Shown one piece after another: positions 34,464 through 45,960 of a DNA stretch of 64,000 nt. A model generated the notes under the pieces. That model ran no database searches, was not told the DNA's origin, and saw only the letters and a list, made by a program, of their open reading frames with translations. The position numbers were made by a program, and so were the translations under genes. How positions within the stretch are numbered: position 1 is the stretch's first letter; every line of letters begins with the position of its first letter. This stretch comes from Pollenia angustigena (taxonomy: Eukaryota; Arthropoda; Insecta; Diptera; Polleniidae), in the NCBI GenBank assembly GCA_930367215.1, contig OV884056.1, positions 227,159,127 through 227,223,126 on the forward strand. The letters run 5' to 3'.

Positions 34464-34775
34464 CCTTTGTAAATTGGGAGATTTTTTAAAAAAATGAAAT
34501 ATTTCTGGATTTTCTAAATAGTTAGTCCGATTGGAATTGGTGATAAATGAAGAGTTGTGGTCTGGATCTGGATCGTTTTTAACTTTTGTAATAAACGAAG
34601 TGCCCTACTTGGGAACCTATGGCACCTCTCCTGATAAGTTTATAGACCCCAAATCCAAAACCTAAGCTCGTCCACAACTCTTTACTTGTCACCTTCAATT
34701 TTATTCCAATCGCACTTACTCTTTAGAAAATCCAGAATTATTTCCATTTTTTCTCCAAAATCTACCACTTTGCAT
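34464..34775. mobile_element. ~310-bp foldback MITE
   Basis: TTCTGGATTTTCTAAATAGT with CGATTGGAAT and AGAGTTGTGG on the left are mirrored in order on the right (34664-34745), giving imperfect arms of about 80-100 bp around a short loop. Non-coding. Confidence 0.7.
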
Positions 34776-36278
34776 CGTTGCGATATATGTTTTTTGCGAA
34801 TAATTAATTTATTATACAAATAACCAAAAGTTTCTAATTTTTAATTAATTGACTTACAATCAATCTTTTTATAAACTTTATAAAACACGCTCTAAAGGCA
34901 CTGAACAGTTTGACGCTGAAATTAAGTCAATCTTGCTGGTTACCATTGGTCCAACGTGCAGCTTTCATTAAAATTTTAAGGATATTAGACAACGCCACGT
35001 CCACTGCCAATAATAGCAAAAAATGTTTTCTTTTTGTATATGATTAAGAACACATTACACTATATTATTCACTCGCTGAAATCCAAAAAAAAATATTATT
35101 TAAAATCACAAATTAAACAGCTGCCATAATATTCAGTTAAGAAATGCACTTAAGTACTTTTTCCACATATATGGACCGGTGTTTCATTTTTGTGTGTTTA
35201 AACAAAAATTTTGTTTTCAATACTTAATGCTATTGCTAACAAAGTTAAGAAGTTTCTTAAGCAGGCTTTAAAAAACTGCAATCGTAACCAAAATCTGTCG
35301 AACAAAAAAAAAGTTTTTATACAATTTTTCACTTTTTGAGTTGGAATAAAAGCGACTGTTTACATTTAACGAATCAGAATTAAATGCTTCAGTTTTTGCT
35401 ACCGATAAATGAAGAAGAAATTACAGTTTTTCTACTTTTACTGCAGTTCTTTAAACACTGTTCTTTTCACACAAGGGTGTTTTAAAGGTTTTTGTCCGGG
35501 ATTTAAATTTTAAAAACTAAATATTTCAGAAAAACAAAAACAGTAATAGAAAACTAGCTGATTCCATGCGAAATGTGCGATAAGTTCTGCAGTTTGCTTA
35601 AGCAAATGACAGTTCATATAAATTAACGTTGTCACAACGTCACATTTGCGGAATTAACGCACTTTTTAACAAAATACAAAGCCTTATACATTTTTTGCTT
35701 ACAGTCACACCACTTTATGCAAATTTTTCAATCCAAGCCTTAACTTGTATAATTCGGTTAAAAATCACAAATTTATCTCTTTTTCCAGCCAAAAGAATTA
35801 GTGTCGAATTATAATCAATTTGATTATCTCAATAATATAAATTTTTATTTGTTAGAGAGTGCTTTTTTACCAAATGTTTTAACTTGATTCTTCTAATTTA
35901 CGAAATAAATTGATATTATATTTAAATAAATATTTACCAACAGATTTTATTTGAACAGTCAATAAATAAAAACGAGAACATTTTAATTTTTCGTAATTGT
36001 TTAGAACTAATTCTAAAATTACGCATTTCGGTTAAATAAACGCTGAAAGAATTTTCTTTATTTTAAAATTTATTTATTTGTAATTTTAGTTTAAAATCTA
36101 AAATTCAATGCGTTTTATGTGAAAAAACAAACATTTTTGAATTCATAGGTATAGGAGGGGTAAGGTGAGAAGTATTCGGACAAAAAATAAGTAAATTTTG
36201 CAGAAAAAAGATTTATATTTAGAAATATCAAATAGCTTACAAATTTGCATTTGTAGTGGAAAGTTTTTAAAATTTTTA
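34776..36278. other. AT-rich non-coding stretch
   Basis: No element or gene that I can support. The frame 35629-35814 has no recognisable motif. Confidence 0.35.
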
Positions 36279-36503
36279 TTTTTTTTTTTTTTTTTTTTTT
36301 TTTTTGTTTATTAATTTATTAATACATTTTCATTACAATATTTGTTTTGCCCCAGCGTCATATGACATTGTTGAGGCGAGTTGGCACAAATAAATTCAAA
36401 ATAATAAATTAATTAACAATATGAGATCAATAAAAAATTGCATTTAGTATAGGTTAAATAGAAAAAAAGAAAAGGAAAAAAAATGAAAAAAAAAAAAAAA
36501 CAT

Positions 36504-39383
36504 TTACATTAAAAGCATTTCTAAACTATTTAACAAGTATGTTTTCAAATTCAATTTAAAAGTCGAAATTCTATCAATGTTTTTTAAATCTTCCGGCAAA
36601 TTGTTAAATTCCAAACCACCAATATATTCTATCTTCTGTTTCTAGTCTGCATCTTGACACCCTTAGATTTGAATTGTTTCTTGTGTCGAAAACTGTTTGA
36701 TTTCTTCCAAATAATATCGTATTATGACCAATATTATGTAGTGCTTTAAACACGAAAACTAGCAGTTGCATTTTATACAATCCATTTATTGGCAAAACAT
36801 TTTTAGACACATCTTTATATAATAAAATCGTAGAATGCATAAGTGGTAAATTTAAAACCGTTTTGAGTGCTTTGTTTTGTACTCTTTGTAAAGCTTTAAG
36901 TTCATTAGTTTTTCTGCTACCATATACCAACACTAAATAATTTAATTGACTATGGATTAATGCTTGATAAAGTATAAGTTTGGTTTGTTCATTAAACTTG
37001 TTCTTGAATTTATACAGCAACCCAATAACTGGAGATATTTTTGATTTAAGCTTTTCCATATGTATGCTCCACGATAGATTGTTTTGCAAATGTACTCCCA
37101 AATATCTAACAGATTCGCTTTCAAAAACTTCCTCACCTTCCACAAATATACTAAAGTTGCCAGCATTACTATGCATGTAAGGTTTGAACCTTACAATTTT
37201 TGTTTTTTTAGTATTAACTACTAACTTGTTAATTCTCGAATATTCAAAAATAAGCGATGCATCTCTTTCCATATACGCTTTCACTACTGCTTCATGTTTG
37301 TAGGGATAAAACAAGGATACATCATCTGCATACAAATATACTTTTCCACATAGACCAAGATTCATAATATCATTTACATATATCGAAAACAACAGCGGAC
37401 CCAAAACACTACCTTGAGGCACACCATGCTCCACATCACCAAGAAAACTGCGACTACCGTTTATTTCAACGTATTGTTTTCTATTCTTTAAATAGCTTTT
37501 AAAAAGATTTAGCTCGTTACCGAGAATTCCATAGTATTCAAGCTTCTGAAACATTATCTCATGATCTACAAGATCAAACGCCTTCGAAAAGTCATAAAAG
37601 ATACCAGCTACAGCGTAAAAACCTTGATCTAGACCCTGACAAATGTAGTTTACAACGTTCACAACTGCATTCTCAGTTCCACTTCCCTTTCTGAAACCAT
37701 ATTGGCCATCATAAAGTAATTTATTAGTTTCCAAATATGTAAGTAGTTGCTGATGAATAATTTTCTCGAAAATTTTATCAATAATAGACAAAAGAGCAAT
37801 TGGTCTATACTTATCCTCACTAAAGGCACTCGTTTCCTTGGGTATTGGGACAATTTTCGATATTTTTAATATATCAGGATACTCAGAGGATTCAATAATA
37901 CTTCGAAAAATGCTTAGTAAATGTGGTGCGATTTCATACATACACTTAACAAATATCTTTGGTGATAAATTATCATGACCTGGGCTTTTATTTACAGAAA
38001 TATTTGCAATAATCTGTAAGACTTCTTCTTCGGTTGTATTTGTCAAATGAAGGCGGTTATTATGATACCTCAGAGTTCTTAGACTATTAAAAAAATCTGT
38101 AGGAGAAGTATAAATTTTTTCCTTCATAGCTTTAGGAATTTGCAAAAAATATTGATTAAGACGTTGACATTTAATAGCATCATCATATATCAGCTCACCA
38201 TGGGCATTTCTTAAATTAGTTTGAGATTTAGCCTTCCTTCCTAGACTTTCATTTAAAAATCTCCAACATTTTTTTGGGTCCTGCTCTGTATTGCATATAT
38301 TATCATAGTAATAATTGTTTATTGATTCACTACAAGCTTTTTTAATAATTTTGCTTATCCTTTTTAGCCTGCTTTGTAAATCAATATCATTTGGTCTTCT
38401 TCTTCTCTGCTTTAAAATACTTTTCTTTAATAGAATTAACTTTTTCAAATTATCATTTATCCACGGAGCTATTTGTTCTTTTAATAATTTTCTTGTTTTA
38501 TTTATAGTTGTAGCATTATCATTAGCATTTGAAAGGGCATAGATTATATTTAAAGTATCGGTCGATGGATTACCAGTTTTTTGCGTGATAACATCACTTT
38601 GAAAGCACTCTTTCAACTTATTATAGTCAGTATGCTTCTCAATAACTTCAACAAAATTATCATTCCGAACCTTACTTTTAATTTTGCATGAAATCATATT
38701 ATGATCCGAAAGGTCACATTCAATAGATTCAATAAAAAACGTATTTGAAAGATTGCTGAAGACATTATCAATGCATGTCCCAGACGTAGGACATGTCACT
38801 AACGTGTGGCAATTATTAAAATCATAGCTTCCAAGTATATTTGATAAATCATATGACGTATTACCAAAAAGTCCATATTGGAGTCACCTACAATAATGCA
38901 AGAATTTCGACCACATGATTCCAATAACCTTTCTATAATTTCACAGAAATCAAGAGTATTGCATTTTTGAGATCTATAAAAGGATATAATTTTGAGCGGT
39001 CTTCCATTGATTTTAAAGTTTTCTAACGATAAAACAATTCTCTCACAATAATTACTACTGTCACAAAGTTCAACATTATACTGAAAGTTGTCACGTACAT
39101 ATACAGATGTTCCTCCATAGCCATCCTCTCTACAGCAATGGATGCAATTGTATCCAGGGATTTGATAAACTGAAACTAACTCAGAATGAAACCATGTTTC
39201 TTGAATTGCGATTATATTGGGTAGTTGTGGAAAATTATCAAGTAGAGTTTTAAACTTATTGAATTTGCCTATTGAAGAAATGCTTCTAATATTAAAAGAT
39301 ACAATATTTAAATAAGAAAATTTTAATTGTTTTAAATAATTTATAAAATATTCAAAATTTGAAAAATATTGATTATTTATCAT
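36504..39383 (-). pseudogene. ORF2: AP endonuclease plus reverse transcriptase (two frameshifts)
   Basis: The endonuclease half carries SFNIRSI, IIAIQETWFHSE, YGGTSVYVRD, IIVGDSNMDF and, after a break, CIDNVFSNL and LSDHNM: the N, E, GDxN and SDH motifs. The reverse transcriptase half has KYRPIALLSIIDKIFEKII, YGFRKGSGTENAV, FYDFSKAFDLVDHE, GVPQGSVLGPLLFSIYVND, the catalytic LYADD and VRYLGVHL. The frame slips in the run of five A at 38866-38870, one base off a continuous frame from GDSNMDF to DLSNILG. It slips again near 36632-36645, where the alternative frame continues as GLEFNNLPEDL to a TAA at 36504. No RNase H domain is seen, as usual for this group. Confidence 0.92.
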
Positions 39384-39448
39384 AAAAAGAAAGAAAAATA
39401 AAGAGGTTTATAATTCAATTTAAAGAAAAAAGAAAAATATCTAAGCTC

Positions 39449-40411
39449 CTAAACAGGAGATAAAAATGCGGATTGATGATCATCATCTTCAGATTCATCT
39501 ACAGCAACAGTTTGCTTGGATTTTAAAGTTGCAGCTTCAGACATTATATCATCAACATCACATTCGTTTTTAATTAATCTCGGCTTCGAAATCGCACTTC
39601 TTTTCACGTACACTCTAGCACCGTTAGTATAAACTGAAGTATATCCGATAGATTTCAATCCCTTCGCATGATTAAAAAGGTTAAGCGTTTCTCTGCTTAA
39701 ATAATCATTCACATAAACTTCTTTGGTTGCCTCAGTTTCTTTAAGTTTGGATTTTGAAAACATAAGAGCATCTTTAGCACGTTTGTTGTTAAATTTCACA
39801 ACCATGGTTTGTTTAGCGTCCTTCTTGTCTGCTCTTTTTTTAAAGAAAAAAGCATCATCAATATTTTCTTCCTTCAACTCAATTCCCACTCGTTTTGTTA
39901 TATCCATGACCGTATCAACAGCCGTTGCATTTGCCTTAACATCAACATTTCTTATAATGCAGTCATTTTTTACACGTTGATCATTTAAAACTTTAACGGT
40001 CGATTTTAAAGTGATTATTTCATTTTTTAGAAGACGATTTTCCTTTTGTACCACATCTATTTTTTTATTATTGATAGCAATACCTTTTAATATCTCGTCG
40101 TATTGTTTTGACATAAAATCAATTGCATCTGTTATTTGATCAAGCTTACTAAGTTTTGTTTTTATTTCTTTTAGTTCAGCTTTCACTGTACCATCACTAT
40201 CATTATCACACATATGACAAATGTATGGTTTATTTTCATTTTCAACTAAATCTTCATACTGACGTTTATCTAGTTTTGTAGACAATGCATGAAAGATTTT
40301 AGCGCATTTGTCGCATTCTATGTTTTCTTCTTTTTCTTCATTTACTTCCATTCTACATTAGCCACAAATTAATTTTGCATTTTTAATGCTGCGACGATTT
40401 TTTGTAGGCAT
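39449..40411 (-). pseudogene. ORF1: PHD-like finger, coiled-coil RNA-binding protein with nonsense codon
   Basis: The reading frame starts at an ATG at 40411 (MPTKNRRSIKN) and meets TAA at 40360-40358 inside the first zinc pair (ICG, stop, CRMEV). It then continues through ECDKCAKIFHALS and YICHMC. Counting across the stop gives C-x2-C, C-x2-C, H and C-x2-C spacing of a PHD-type finger, a feature described for ORF1 of CR1-clade elements. A charged coiled-coil segment follows (residues ~75-140), then a basic domain with VKFNNKRAKDALMFSKSK and a C-terminal acidic tail. A reader starting at the next ATG (40351) would lose half of the finger. Product role: nucleic-acid chaperone or RNP partner of ORF2, inferred from the family. 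Confidence 0.85.
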
Positions 40412-40590
40412 ACCTTATAAAATTTAAATTTCACAGTTTCTGTTTATATTAATTTTTTTAAACTTGTGTATAAAAACACCAAAATACTATTGTTTTTAAA
40501 TAAAATTATAAATAATTTTTTGCCAAGAATTTGCACTAGACTCTTGTATCCTTCTACGTAGAGAAATACCAGCAAAACTTTTATAGGCAT
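40412..40590. other. 5' flank of the retrotransposon
   Basis: AT-rich. No clear 5' UTR boundary; could be either element 5' UTR or target DNA. Confidence 0.3.
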
Positions 40591-40594
40591 TTAG

Positions 40595-41240
40595 GTAAAA
40601 GCTGTGCCGAAACCTTAATACCCTCCATGAGGGAATTGGTTGCATATGGAAGCCATGATCTATCATGTACCGATTCTCATAAAATTCGAATTTTATGCGT
40701 GTTTTCCGGCTGTTGGGTCTATATATGTACCATATATGGTTAATAATGCACCAATTTTAATAAATTTTGGTATCGTAATTTCTATTGAGGTTAAACTAAG
40801 TTGTGTCAAATTTAAGAAAAATGCCAATATTTCGCTACCGATTTAATATTTTGTTTCGTTATTAAAAGAAGAGCGCTTCAATATACTAATATCAAATATC
40901 GTTTACATTGATTCTATATTGCACAATAAATATTCTAAAATAAAAGAGAAAAAAAGTGAAAATGCACACTATTTTAGGGGGTTAATAAATTTAGTTCTCC
41001 CGAAACTTTGAATTGTAGATTGTAAAATAGAACTGGAAATTGCTGACAGTTAAATAATTATTTCGTATTAAATCTTTCGGAAGTCAGAATATTTTCCACA
41101 GACAGTCCGAGAGACATGGCTTACACGACTTAGAATTTCGCAAGGACCCAGATTACTATATGAATATTACTTGGGGTTACACATGGAATGACAAACTAAA
41201 TGTATCGCAATATTCCACTAGTTGTGGTGGAAAGTAAAAA
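40595..41240 (+). mobile_element. Repeat F relative, short copy
   Basis: Starts AGCTGTGCCGAAACCTTAATACCCTCCA with the hairpin decayed, contains GACATGGCTTACACGACTTAG, and ends CTAGTTGTGGTGGAAAGTA. Non-coding. Confidence 0.65.
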
Positions 41241-42113
41241 AAAAAAATATTGTGTATTTAGAACAATTTGTTACAAAAGTGGTTTAAATAATTGAATAAA
41301 TAACCATTAAATAAAAAGCATATACAGTATGTGGTATTTTTTTTTTTTTTTTTTTTTTTTTGCTTAATTTAACAAAAAGAATTGGTAAACTATTTCAAAT
41401 TACATACAAAATCATATAACAAGTATATCGGATAAATTTAGCTTTATATTTAATGTGTAACAGCAAACTATGAAGCTCATGAAAAATGTCTTATATAATG
41501 TATAAAATTTCGAGCTTATCATTCACATGGATTGGAGTTATTATTTGAATCAATTGGAATTCATTTAACTGCAATTTTGGATAGATATCAGTTTCAAACG
41601 ATGCAGAAATGTAACTACGGATATAGAGTGAATCTTTTTTAATATTGGAAAAAGTAATAACAAGCGTGTCTAATGAGCAAAACGGGGTATGTTTATTGTG
41701 TTGTGCTTACACGTAGAAAAACACGGTTATCTCTATGGTCACGTCCAAAAAAACATATTAATTATTTATTTATTTATTGCTAAATTTACAAGTGTTTCCC
41801 TTGTGGGTTCTTCTAATAGTTTTTCAATCACTCTGAACCCTGCATAATGAATGTTATGTTTCTAGGTTCAGTATTAATAAAAATTCCAAAAGCAAAAGTA
41901 CAAAAAAATATCAAAAACGATTCTGTTAACAAATTCTCGTATACTCGGGACCTTGCATGTTTAATTGTATGTTTCTGGGTCCAATATTAGCGAAAATAAA
42001 AAAACTACCAGATGTAGAACGAAAAAGTACCAAAAAGTTCCCCCTTAGAGATTCTTATTCCCTTAGAACCAGAGCTCAGAAAAATACTCACACTGTACAA
42101 AAATCTCGCAGAT
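41241..42113. other. Non-coding stretch with a two-copy tandem repeat
   Basis: A T tract at 41338-41361. About 130-bp units recur near 41830 and 41950 (TGTATGTTTCTGGGTCCAATATTA versus ATGTTATGTTTCTAGGTTCA). Confidence 0.45.
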
Positions 42114-42507
42114 AATTGAAGCACAGCCGCGAATAACGTTTTAAGTTACAAAACAATAATTTTTCAGGAGAGCAAAAAAACGTTTTTTGACAGGCAGCAT
42201 TATTTGTTTTAAAAATTTTTTATTTCCATTAATAAAAATAATGATAATAAAAAATTTTATGCAAAAGGCTTTTAAAACATTATTCCGCACTGCAAAACCA
42301 TTTCGGTTTCATTATTTTGTTAGTAACTTGCAATGTTCTTCCACTGGCTGACACTTTGTATGCCATTTTGAAGGCGTTAAGGTGCATAGTTTTGGTTGAT
42401 TTGATGTTTAAACTGTGTAAGAGAGTAAAGTCAACGTTTATCTGCAAAAAAACAGTTTTTGCAAAATGTGGCGTTTACAACGTTATTCGCGGCTGTGCTT
42501 CAATTGT
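42114..42507. mobile_element. ~390-bp MITE (AATTGAAGCACAGCCGCG ends)
   Basis: TTGAAGCACAGCCGCGAATA at the left mirrors TATTCGCGGCTGTGCTTCAA at the right, with AACGTT continuing the match inward: about 27 bp, essentially perfect. Non-coding interior; target duplication not clear. Confidence 0.82.
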
Positions 42508-43144
42508 AAACAAATACAGCTAAAAGCAACACAACATATTTTAATCAACATACCAATTATCTGTGTCTCTAAATTTGTTACGGTGCCGAACAAAACCAGG
42601 ATTGTGCTGTATTTTAATATTTGGTTACGTGGCCACGACCTAAAAGTATCGAACCCCTCTATCGTACATGTACTTTTTACACGCACACGTTCCAACTTTA
42701 GCTAAAATCGTACATGTGTTGTTAAAGTGTGTTTTGATCTTACAATACAAGAGCTACTCACATAATTTTTATGTAACTTGGTGGCCACACGATCAAGTTT
42801 TGCCTTTCAATTTGCAAAACACTCTAACATTTTTACTAACACACACACACACTTTAAATTGACCACGAGATGGCTTTCAATTTCACCTTTCCATTTGTTT
42901 GGCAATTTTACTGTCAATTTAACAGCTGATAACATGGTTTTCTTTAAAAAATTGTTTTTTTGATGACATCAGGAAAGTAAATTGCTTACAAATTATCTCC
43001 AGCCTACGTCACAGCTTTCAATTTATGTAAGTTTTGACAAGCAGTGTATGTAAAAGACTAGCAAGAACAACTTGACCGTGTGGCCGCAGGGTAAATCAAA
43101 ATATTTTGTGTTGCATTTGAACAGTACATTGTGTGTATGATGTG
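42508..43144. other. Non-coding stretch
   Basis: Contains a short (AC)n at 42839-42851. No gene. Confidence 0.35.
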
Positions 43145-43485
43145 TGCATTTTCTGAACCCTGAAAATTTATTTTTTTTTAATAAAAAATTAAATAAAAAT
43201 AAAAAAGAAAGTAAATATTGATAAAAAAACTGCTACCCGTTGTCTTATATTAATTTTTTATTTCTTTTTAAATAATCAGTTCATATTTTTTTTGTTTTTG
43301 CTTGAAATTCCACGTAAAATAAATGCAGTTAACATTATTTCGCAGTTGTAAAAAAATGTTGCCAGAAACAACTTTTTCACAAAATAAACAGAGTACAACT
43401 CTATCAACATTATTTCATAGATATTCCGCACAAGTTTTTTTCATATACTTTTTGACAGCATTTCACGTGAAATGTTAAATATATA
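43145..43485 (-). mobile_element. Partial copy of the GTACTCTGTTCAAC element
   Basis: GTTGCCAGAAACAAC, AACAGAGTACAACTCT, CATAGATATTCCGCACAAGTT and CATTTCACGTGAAATGTT are the inverse of landmarks at 48920-49070. An internally deleted relative of 48906-49903. Confidence 0.6.
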
Positions 43486-43914
43486 TTTTGTGCTTCCTTA
43501 AGTAACTTCCTTTCAAATGGTGTATTTTTGTTCAAATCGGTTGACAAACAGAGAAGGTAAGTGTTCTTAACTGTTTTGCTATTGGCGATTTATAAAAGAT
43601 TATTATGGTTACTTTAACCGTATAATTGTCAACGGTAAGCATTTTATAAGTCCTCATCAGGAAGCCACAACCATATTATGGCTTCCTCCGCATGTATGCA
43701 ATGGGTAATAATAACAATAATTTGTTCGCCACTAATAATTATATGTTTTTAAGCTAATAATAACATTTTTCGCTTTTCCCAGAACAACATTTTATAGTTG
43801 AAAAACAAAAAAGCACTAATGTTAGTGCTATAAGGCAATCATTATATGGTTGTGACCCCTTTATGGAGGACTTTAGGAGTTGTTAAAATATTTAACAATT
43901 ATATAAGAGTTATA

Positions 43915-43916
43915 AG

Positions 43917-43960
<44 letters not shown>

Positions 43961-43961
43961 T
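43915..43961. repeat. (TAA)n microsatellite
   Basis: About 15 uninterrupted TAA/AAT units. Confidence 0.95.
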
Positions 43962-43962
43962 A

Positions 43963-44392
43963 AATTTAATTTTCATTAAACTATTTTTTATGAAGAAAGA
44001 ATTTTACAACATGAAATTATGTGTAGTTTATAGAACACGAGTGCCTTACTCGTCCGTTCAACTTACATTTAAAACAAAAACAAATTTCGAAATTTTTTTT
44101 TTTTGTTTTAAATGTAAGTTGAACGGACGAGTAAGGCGCTTGTGTTCTATAAACACCACATTAACTAAAATTTGTTGATTATTTTTCATTCTTTTCATTG
44201 TCTATAGCGGTGAGTGTTAAACGGCAAACCCCTCTAAATATATTGTGCAGTGACAATGAAAACATGTCAGCGCAACCTGTCAAGAATGAAAAATTATCAA
44301 TAAATTTTAAATCATTTCATGTTGTAAAACTCCTTTTTTCAGAAAAATTACATTCAATGAACTTAAGCCAGATTAAAATATCAATATAACAT
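43963..44392. mobile_element. Inverted-repeat element K with central hairpin
   Basis: The outer arms (about 43963-44018 and 44280-44392) are reverse complements around AGAATTTTACAACATGAAAT. They match single arms at 6990-7130 and 10785-10920. An extra hairpin (44019-44158) lies off-centre inside. No transposase frame. Confidence 0.6.
44019..44158. repeat. 60-nt-arm hairpin with shared core
   Basis: Arms with TTTATAGAACAC, CCTTACTCGTCCGTTCAACT and TACATTTAAAACAAAAACAA pair almost perfectly around AAATTTCGAAATTTT. The inner third is the same as in the hairpin at 3415-3533; the outer parts are different. Confidence 0.85.
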
Positions 44393-44726
44393 AAGTGTTT
44401 TATAGATTGCAACTGATTTGCTTAAAAGTCAGTGTCAACGAGAAACTTCCAGAATGTATAGTTCTCATGTTACTGTAGTAGGAAAAAACCAATTAATAAC
44501 ACGTATAAAAGTATAGCCTGGAAAATTCAGTCAACATTGACTGGTCATTACTTGAGAATTTTATCCAAACACCGAAGTTTTAAAGTGATCTTTGGGAGGA
44601 GACCGAATTGGACTTATAATAAGTTCTCAATGCATCCCCAATAAAAATTTGTATCATTTTGTGAAGCACTTATTTTACATTTAAAAATGTATGTAAGCGC
44701 ATAGTTATGCGCTACGCAATAAAAGA

Positions 44727-45561
44727 TACGGCGCCGTGCAATAAAGCCATATGGCTTTATTTCCAAATGAATTGAGAAAAAAAGCCATATGGCCTTATTA
44801 CCACCACCCAAGTGCAATAACACCATAATCTTTTAGCAACCAAAGTGGAAATAACGCCATAACAGTGTAATTGTTATGATTGGGCGCTCGCAGCGCGGGC
44901 TTGGGACAAACGCGTCAGGTGCGGCCAGGCGCAAGGATTTTCTCCTCTACTGTATAACAAAGACCGGTTTTGCTAAGTATAGCTTCTAAAATCTGCCATG
45001 TTTTCGAACGAAGGCCGAATACGCAGAGAAGCTTTAGTTAGCGAAGCCGGTGTTTGTTATACCATAGAGTAGAAAATCCTTGCGACCGGCCGAAGGCCGG
45101 CTATGCAGAGAATCTTTAGTTAGCGAAGCCGGTCTTTGTTATACCATAGAGGAGAAAATCCTTGCTCCCGGCCGAAGGCCGGCTATGCAGAGAGTCTTTA
45201 GTTAGCGAAGCCGGTCTCTGTTATACCATAGAGGAGAAAATCATTGCGCCCGGCCGAAGTCCGTCTATGCAGAGAAGCTTTAGTTAGCGAAGCCGGTCTT
45301 TGTTATAACATAGAGGAGAAAATCCTTGTGTCCAAAAGTGTTTTCCTTATATTTTTTTATATAAACACCCAGAGAAAAATCAACAAAACAATTTTTAAAT
45401 AAATTGCAATTACATGAAAAGAAAAAAATTTAAATGGGAAATATGGCCATGTATGGCTTTATTTCACTCCTTACATGGAAATAAAGCCATATGGCGTTAT
45501 TTCTCAATTCATTGAGAAATAAGGCCATATGGCTTTATTTCCTATGACTTTATTGCACGGC
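44727..45561. mobile_element. TIR element with CCATATGG arrays and ~110-bp tandem repeats
   Basis: Ends GCCGTGCAATAAAGCCATAT and the mirrored ACTTTATTGCACGGC. Subterminal regions hold many GCCATATGGCTTTATTTC copies in both orientations. The centre (about 44930-45330) has four to five units of ~110 bp, each with CTATGCAGAG, TTAGTTAGCGAAGCCGGTC and ATAGAGGAGAAAATCCTTG, and is GC-richer than anything nearby. Diverged AAAGATAC/AAAACATAC flanks may be an ~8-bp duplication. No coding frame. Confidence 0.7.
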
Positions 45562-45661
45562 GTCAAAACATACAGAGAAACAGTAAAGTAAATGAAGGAA
45601 CTCTTAGCAAGTTTCATAAAAGAAAAAATAGTGTGTCAAATGCCACGGCATTCCCTTACTA

Positions 45662-45884
45662 CAAAGCAGGTTTGTAATGGAGAGCATCAAAAATAACTGT
45701 AAAAAAACATTCAGTGTGTAAAACTGAACGCTACGTTCACCAGTTTTCATATGCGTTGAATAAAGCGCATTTTGTTTCAAAAATGTATTCCTTTAAAGTG
45801 GGAACTCGCCGTATAAAATGCGAGCCTTCCGTAAGCGAGATGGTAAGCGAAACTCTTACATTTATCCCTTACAAACCTGCTTCG
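45662..45884. mobile_element. CGAAGCAGG MITE, copy 2 (inverted)
   Basis: AAAGCAGGTTTGTAATGG to CCCTTACAAACCTGCTTCG. The interior matches 31936-32159 in reverse complement, including GTGGGAACTCGCC and AAAGCGCATT. Confidence 0.8.
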
Positions 45885-45960
45885 TTTGAAGCTTAATTTT
45901 TTAGAGTCGTCACTTAATTTGTCCATGATATTTTTACTTGATATGTTGTTTTTGCCAAAG

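Larger units (their letters stand above)
36279..40411 (-). mobile_element. Non-LTR retrotransposon of the CR1/Jockey group, near full length
   Basis: The minus-strand order is ORF1, ORF2, 3' UTR, poly(A). A 27-T run at 36279-36305 on the plus strand marks the tail. ORF1 (40411-39449) has a PHD-like finger and coiled coil; ORF2 (39383-36504) has an AP endonuclease and a reverse transcriptase. Damage is limited to one stop in ORF1 and two frameshifts in ORF2, so this copy is fairly young but dead. AAATTTTA occurs both just beyond the poly(A) and just upstream of the ORF1 start, a weak candidate target duplication. Confidence 0.9.
44620..45960 (-). repeat. Composite repeat related to 31840-32340, split by a TIR element
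   Basis: 44620-44726 and 45562-45960 are inverted relatives of 32190-32330 and 31840-32160. Shared landmarks are TGCGCTACGCAATAA, ACAGTAAAGTAAATGA and the CGAAGCAGG MITE. The interruption is the element 44727-45561. Confidence 0.65.

Noticed and set aside
43915..43961. Regular short repeats considered as a CRISPR-like array
   Set aside because: Simple (TAA)n microsatellite without spacers; the sequence is eukaryotic.
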